A stretch of 8,608 nt of DNA from Propionibacteriales bacterium. Its GTDB lineage: Bacteria; Actinomycetota; Actinomycetes; Propionibacteriales; Propionibacteriaceae. The stretch spans positions 1 to 8,608 of the forward strand of contig JADGPB010000080.1 of the NCBI GenBank assembly GCA_017882655.1, given 5' to 3'. The notes beneath the pieces were generated by a model. That model made no database searches. It saw only the letters and a list, made by a program, of their open reading frames with translations, and was not told the origin of the DNA. This document shows, piece by piece, positions 6,215 through 8,608 of the stretch. Positions within the stretch are counted from its first letter, which is position 1. Each line of letters begins with the position of its first letter. Both the position numbers and the translations under genes were made by a program.

Positions 6215-6271
6215 GGAAAGCCTTTCGGGTCCGGCGAGGCGTCACCTCCAGCTGAGGCTGTCCCGCATGTC

Positions 6272-6296
6272 TGTTTCACAACACTGTTATGAAACA
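6272..6296. promoter_or_regulatory. 25-bp palindromic operator between DUF4188 and tetR genes
   Basis: A dyad centred on 6284 has arms TGTTTCA (6272-6278) and TGAAACA (6290-6296), plus inner AACA/TGTT pairs; only one position pair (6279/6289) fails to match. Length and symmetry suit a TetR-family dimer pair. It covers the -10 and start region of the DUF4188 promoter and the possible -35 of the tetR promoter, so one bound protein could repress both. Binding by the neighbouring regulator is inferred from position. Confidence 0.7.
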
Positions 6297-6306
6297 ACGT
6301 TATGGT
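6275..6306 (+). promoter_or_regulatory. Possible promoter of the tetR-family gene
   Basis: TTCACA (6275-6280, 5 of 6 consensus positions) and TATGGT (6301-6306, 4 of 6) are 20 bp apart, longer than ideal. TATGGT ends 11 nt before the GTG start at 6318, so the leader would be only a few nucleotides, matching the absence of a Shine-Dalgarno. The -35 lies within the 25-bp palindrome, allowing autoregulation. Confidence 0.35.
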
Positions 6307-6317
6307 TTACTTGTCAA
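6289..6317 (-). promoter_or_regulatory. Promoter of the DUF4188 gene
   Basis: On the minus strand a consensus -35 TTGACA (6317-6312), a 17-bp spacer and a -10 TTTCAT (6294-6289, 4 of 6 consensus positions) form a good vegetative promoter. Transcription would start near 6282, giving an untranslated leader of about 68 nt before the ATG at 6214. The -10 lies inside the palindromic operator. Confidence 0.6.
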
Positions 6318-6911
6318 GTGCCCCGCCCCAAGGTCTACGACGACAACCTCCGCAGACGACTGATCGCACGCGCTGCCTCGGTGATGGCAGAGAGCGGTCC
6401 CAACGGGCTGGCGCTGCGACCGATCGCGGCGGCGGAGGGGACGTCGACCACCGCGGTGTACTCGATCTTCGGTGGCCGCGCCGAGCTCATCGGCGAGGTC
6501 AGCCGGACGGCCAGCAGCGGGTTCGTGGCTGCGCAACGCGCCGTACCGGTGACCGACGACCCGCACGTCGACCTGACCAACCTCGGCCGGGCCTACCGAG
6601 ACTGGGCACTGGCCAACCCGACGCTGTACCTCGTACTCATGACCTCTGCGGAACCCGGCTGCTACCTCGAGGAGCCCATCCCGGCGTCTGACGCGGCCGA
6701 GCCGCTGCGCGAGGCGATCGTGAGGCTGATCGTGGCGGGCACGTTCCTTCCGCTGGACCGGAACCTCATGCTCGCCGGGATCTGGGCCTCGGTCCACGGG
6801 TTCGTCTCCCTGGAGCTCGCGGGCTTCTTCTCGCCGGCGCCGAGGGGCCAGCTGGACGCGATGTACGAGGCGCAGCTCGAGTCGATCGCGCGCGGGTGGC
6901 GTACGACCTGA
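6318..6911 (+). CDS. TetR/AcrR-family regulator with WHG C-terminal domain
   Basis: A 197-residue dimeric repressor-type protein. The N-terminal DNA-binding domain covers about 8-60, with the helix-turn-helix LALRPIAAAEGTSTTAVYSI (31-50) followed by FGGRAELIGEV. The C-terminal ligand and dimer domain resembles the WHG type, including RAYRDWALANPTLYLVLM (91-108) and the family-naming segment WASVHGFVSLEL (156-167). GTG at 6318 is chosen because PRPKVYDDNLRRRL is a normal TetR N-terminus; the open frame further left runs through the operator and antisense to the DUF4188 gene. No Shine-Dalgarno is present, so a near-leaderless mRNA is likely. It diverges from the DUF4188 gene and probably controls it and itself through the 6272-6296 palindrome. 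The ligand is unknown. Confidence 0.9.
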   Translation: MPRPKVYDDNLRRRLIARAASVMAESGPNGLALRPIAAAEGTSTTAVYSIFGGRAELIGEVSRTASSGFVAAQRAVPVTDDPHVDLTNLGRAYRDWALANPTLYLVLMTSAEPGCYLEEPIPASDAAEPLREAIVRLIVAGTFLPLDRNLMLAGIWASVHGFVSLELAGFFSPAPRGQLDAMYEAQLESIARGWRTT

Positions 6912-6922
6912 AACTCGTGTGT

Positions 6923-6973
6923 ATCCCTTCGGCCCCTCGGCCCGTCTATGTGGTGACACTCACTCGAAGGGAT
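6923..6973 (+). promoter_or_regulatory. Leader hairpin that can hide the DUF2892 ribosome site
   Basis: ATCCCTTCG (6923-6931) and CGAAGGGAT (6965-6973) are perfectly complementary over 9 bp, with a 33-nt loop. The right arm contains the Shine-Dalgarno GAAGGGA of the gene starting at 6980. An mRNA reading through from the upstream regulator gene would therefore pair its ribosome site. A start inside the loop (a weak TATGTG lies at 6947-6952) would leave the left arm out and the site free. Function is inferred. Confidence 0.45.
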
Positions 6974-6979
6974 TCACCA

Positions 6980-7183
6980 ATGAAGCCGAACATGGGCTCT
7001 ATGGATCGCAAGATCCGGTCTTTCGTCGTCGCACCGGTGCTGGTCATCCTCGCGATCATCTTCCACAGCATCGTGCCGCTCATGGTCGTGCTGCTGCTGC
7101 TGGCCGTCGTCATGCTGGCGACGTCAGCCGTCAAGACCTGCCCGCTCTACATGCCGTTCAAGTTCAGCACCGCCAAGAAGTAG
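6980..7183 (+). CDS. Small DUF2892-like membrane protein
   Basis: A 67-residue protein. The N-terminus MKPNMGSMDRKIRSF is the typical opening of DUF2892 proteins (YgaP-type membrane anchor domain). It is followed by two hydrophobic stretches, about 15-28 and 32-50, predicted to form a membrane hairpin, and by TCPLYMPFKFSTAKK, which carries the family CPLY motif near the C-terminus. The function of stand-alone members is unknown; in YgaP this domain anchors a rhodanese, but no rhodanese domain is present here. The start ATG at 6980 has GAAGGGA 7 nt upstream, and the DUF2892 homology begins at this Met. It lies 68 bp after the TetR-family gene on the same strand and ends 11 bp before a strong stem-loop. 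Its ribosome site may be occluded by the hairpin at 6923-6973. Confidence 0.8.
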   Translation: MKPNMGSMDRKIRSFVVAPVLVILAIIFHSIVPLMVVLLLLAVVMLATSAVKTCPLYMPFKFSTAKK

Positions 7184-7194
7184 CCCCACGTCCG

Positions 7195-7271
7195 GCGACG
7201 TCACAGGCAAAACTCCGACCGCACAGGCCTTGGTTCGACCCTTGAGGTCGGAGTTTTGCCTGTGACGTCGC
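7195..7271 (+). terminator. Strong stem-loop terminator after the DUF2892 gene
   Basis: Arms 7195-7220 and 7246-7271 are perfectly complementary over 26 bp around a 25-nt loop. The core CTCCGACC/GGTCGGAG is flanked by AAAA on the left and TTTT on the right, as in a bidirectional intrinsic terminator, but pairing continues another 14 bp outside those tracts. It begins 11 bp after the DUF2892 stop and ends 62 bp before the sigma-factor start, so it should insulate the two genes. Confidence 0.75.
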
Positions 7272-7321
7272 ATACGGGCCGCGTGGGCGGGGAGGACGCG
7301 GTCGCGAACGGGCGGAGGTCC

Positions 7322-7327
7322 TACGGT
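7322..7327 (+). promoter_or_regulatory. Possible -10 box of the sigma-factor gene
   Basis: TACGGT (7322-7327) lies 6 nt before the ATG at 7334, the same arrangement as the vapB, pyrE and AAA+ genes, suggesting a leaderless mRNA. A competing reading is the GGAGG at 7314-7318 acting as a ribosome site, but its 15-nt spacing is too long. No ECF-type -35 (GGAAC) was found at a suitable distance, so autoregulation is not supported. Confidence 0.35.
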
Positions 7328-7333
7328 TGGAGC

Positions 7334-8101
7334 ATGGCGTTGGACACCGAGGAGCTCACCGAGGCGGTTCCTCGTCTCTATCGGTACGCCTTGTCGCTCT
7401 GCCGAAACCACGACCTCGCCGAAGACCTCGTCCAGGACACCGTGCTGCGGGCCCTCGAGAACGCGGGCACGTTCCGCGGCGACTCGTCCCTCCAGACCTG
7501 GCTGCACCGGATCCTTCACCACCGGTACGTCGATACTGTCCGGTCAGCGGGCGCCACCTCGACGCCGCCCGAGGACATCGCCGAACTCGTCGACCAGCGC
7601 TGGCACGACGACTCGTACACCGTCGACGCCGAGCAGGTCGTCCTGCTGGCTGAGCGTGACAACGAGCTGCGCGACGCACTGGCCCACCTCCCCGTCACGT
7701 ACAGATCCGCGGTCGTCCTCCACGACGTCGAGGACTGGACCGCCGCAGGAATCGCAGAGATCCACGAGGTGTCCCTTGCCGCAGCCAAGCAGCGCATCCG
7801 CCGGGGCCGCATGATGCTCGTCGACGAGCTCGCGGCTCACGCGCAACGCCACGCCGACCTCAAGGGCGTCCCGATGCGCTGCTGGGCAGCCCGCGAGAAG
7901 GTCAGCGGCTACCTCGACGGCGACCTGTCCCAGCCCGAACGCCACGCCCTCGAGCTCCACCTCGGCGGGTGCCCCACGTGCCCGCCGCTGTACGCGGGAC
8001 TGGTCGGTGTGCGAAACGGGCTCGAGCGCCTCCGCGATCCCGATACCGTCATCGCTCCAGCACTCGCCGGGCGGCTGCGCTCATTGCGGACCGGGGCATA
8101 G
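7334..8101 (+). CDS. ECF sigma factor fused to a zinc-finger anti-sigma-like domain
   Basis: A 255-residue protein with two parts. Residues 12-72 form sigma region 2 (AEDLVQDTVLRALENAGTF and QTWLHRILHHRYVD for core binding and -10 recognition). Residues 108-165 form region 4, with the helix-turn-helix WTAAGIAEIHEVSLAAAKQR (135-154) for the -35. After a short charged linker, residues 181-235 match a zf-HC2 (ZAS) anti-sigma domain: C183, YLDGDLS (193-199), and the zinc motif HLGGCPTC (209-216; H209, C213, C216). In most ECF systems this domain is a separate protein encoded downstream, often membrane-anchored; here there is no transmembrane helix and no separate anti-sigma gene next door. It may therefore sense redox or metal in cis. 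ATG at 7334 begins the sigma homology; the upstream open frame runs into the 7195-7271 hairpin. I cannot assign the ECF group. Confidence 0.9.
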   Translation: MALDTEELTEAVPRLYRYALSLCRNHDLAEDLVQDTVLRALENAGTFRGDSSLQTWLHRILHHRYVDTVRSAGATSTPPEDIAELVDQRWHDDSYTVDAEQVVLLAERDNELRDALAHLPVTYRSAVVLHDVEDWTAAGIAEIHEVSLAAAKQRIRRGRMMLVDELAAHAQRHADLKGVPMRCWAAREKVSGYLDGDLSQPERHALELHLGGCPTCPPLYAGLVGVRNGLERLRDPDTVIAPALAGRLRSLRTGA

Positions 8102-8109
8102 GGGGACAT

Positions 8110-8608
8110 ATGAGCGACGAGACCTCCGAGCAGGCCGAGCAGGCCGAGCAGGCCGAGACGGCTGAGACGGCTGAGACGGCCGAGACGACTCCGACGCGCA
8201 CGACGACGATCCTGCTGGTACGACACGGGCTGACGCCGACGACCGGCAAGGTCCTGCCAGGTCGCGCCCCGGGCCTGCACCTGGCCGACGCCGGCCGCGC
8301 GCAGGCGGCGCTGGTCGCCGAGCGGCTCGCGGGGATGGAGATCGCGGCGCTGTACTGCTCGCCGCTGGAACGTACCGTCGAGACCGCCGCACCGATCGCC
8401 GAGGCGTTCGGGCTCCAGGCCATCCACGAGCCCGGCCTGCTGGAGTGCGACTTCGGCGAGTGGACCGGTGCCGACCTCTCGGAGCTGAACGCCAAGCCCG
8501 AGTGGGCCGCGATCCAGCGCGCCCCGTCGACGTTCCGCTTCCCCGGCGGCGAGAGCTTCCCCGAGATGCAGCACCGGATGGTGAGCACCATCGACCGGAT
8601 CCGTACCG
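8110..8608 (+). CDS. MSMEG_4193-type phosphomutase, histidine phosphatase fold (partial)
   Basis: The first 166 codons are present; the 3' end is outside the window. Residues 36-41 (LLVRHG) carry the catalytic histidine of the histidine phosphatase (phosphoglycerate mutase-like) superfamily. They are followed by GRAPGLHLADAGRAQAALVAERL (52-74), YCSPLERTVETA (82-93) with the second phosphate-binding Arg, and LLECDFGEWTG (108-118) with the proton-donor Glu region. This pattern fits the actinobacterial MSMEG_4193 family of putative phosphomutases (substrate unknown). The second catalytic His lies beyond the window. The N-terminus is odd: residues 7-27 are three-residue acidic repeats (EQA x3, ETA x3, ETT) before the family's normal start at about TTTILLVRHG. 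ATG at 8110 has AGGGGG just upstream and follows the sigma gene by 8 bp, suggesting co-transcription. Confidence 0.85.
   Translation, partial: MSDETSEQAEQAEQAETAETAETAETTPTRTTTILLVRHGLTPTTGKVLPGRAPGLHLADAGRAQAALVAERLAGMEIAALYCSPLERTVETAAPIAEAFGLQAIHEPGLLECDFGEWTGADLSELNAKPEWAAIQRAPSTFRFPGGESFPEMQHRMVSTIDRIRT
8128..8190 (+). repeat. In-frame 9-bp tandem repeat in the phosphomutase N-terminus
   Basis: Seven 9-bp units: three exact GAGCAGGCC (8128-8154), two exact GAGACGGCT (8155-8172), then GAGACGGCC and GAGACGACT (to 8190). They encode EQA-EQA-EQA-ETA-ETA-ETA-ETT. Near-identity at the DNA level suggests recent slippage expansion; because the unit is a multiple of three, copy changes keep the frame. 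Confidence 0.93.

Noticed and set aside
6012..6317. Longer N-terminus for the TetR-family regulator
   Set aside because: It would run through the operator and antisense to the DUF4188 gene; the GTG at 6318 gives a normal TetR start.
7256..7333. Earlier TTG start for the sigma factor
   Set aside because: It lies in the right arm of the stem-loop at 7195-7271, has no ribosome site, and adds residues not seen in ECF sigma factors.
7909..8574. Minus-strand open frame opposite the phosphomutase
   Set aside because: It is antisense to a gene with clear RHG-family motifs, and its Leu-Gly-Leu runs simply mirror the 9-bp repeat.

Overview
The window is high-GC bacterial DNA with the gene density and codon use of an actinobacterium. 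Three things support this: an AAA+/VWA gene pair resembling Mycobacterium tuberculosis Rv0958-Rv0959, a phosphomutase of the MSMEG_4193 type, and several genes whose only start signal is a TANNNT box 6-7 nt before the start codon, the usual mark of leaderless actinobacterial mRNAs. A Nocardioidaceae-like host is my guess; nothing in the window proves it.

Layout from left to right. 1-90: four direct copies of a 22-bp hairpin-forming unit, directly after the stop of a minus-strand flavodoxin-fold NAD(P)H oxidoreductase (94-645). 696-1399: a divergent vapBC toxin-antitoxin operon with twin palindromic operators, convergent with the next block. 1405-4768: a minus-strand two-gene operon, an AAA+ ATPase (promoter-proximal) followed by a VWA protein, overlapping by 8 bp. 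4769-5019: the largest gene-free gap (251 bp), holding a 90-bp nested palindrome and a loopless 46-bp perfect palindrome. 5020-5661: pyrE on the minus strand, of the gamma/beta-proteobacterial type rather than the usual actinobacterial one. 5711-6911: a DUF4188 gene and a TetR/WHG regulator, divergent, with a 25-bp palindrome in the shared promoter region. 6980-7183: a small DUF2892 membrane protein whose Shine-Dalgarno can be hidden in a hairpin, followed by a strong stem-loop (7195-7271). 7334-8101: an ECF sigma factor fused to a C-terminal zinc-binding anti-sigma-like domain. 8110-8608: the 5' part of a histidine-phosphatase-family phosphomutase with an unusual repetitive N-terminus, cut by the window end.

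How the parts relate: most genes are housekeeping or accessory units with their own promoters, not one pathway. I see no complete new defence or biosynthetic system. The stronger signals are in the non-coding DNA and in gene architecture: a related hairpin unit at two gene 3' ends (direct repeat in one place, inverted pair in the other), unusually long palindromes, local autoregulatory operators, the foreign-type pyrE, the sigma/anti-sigma fusion, and an excess of GTAC linked to codon-pair choice.
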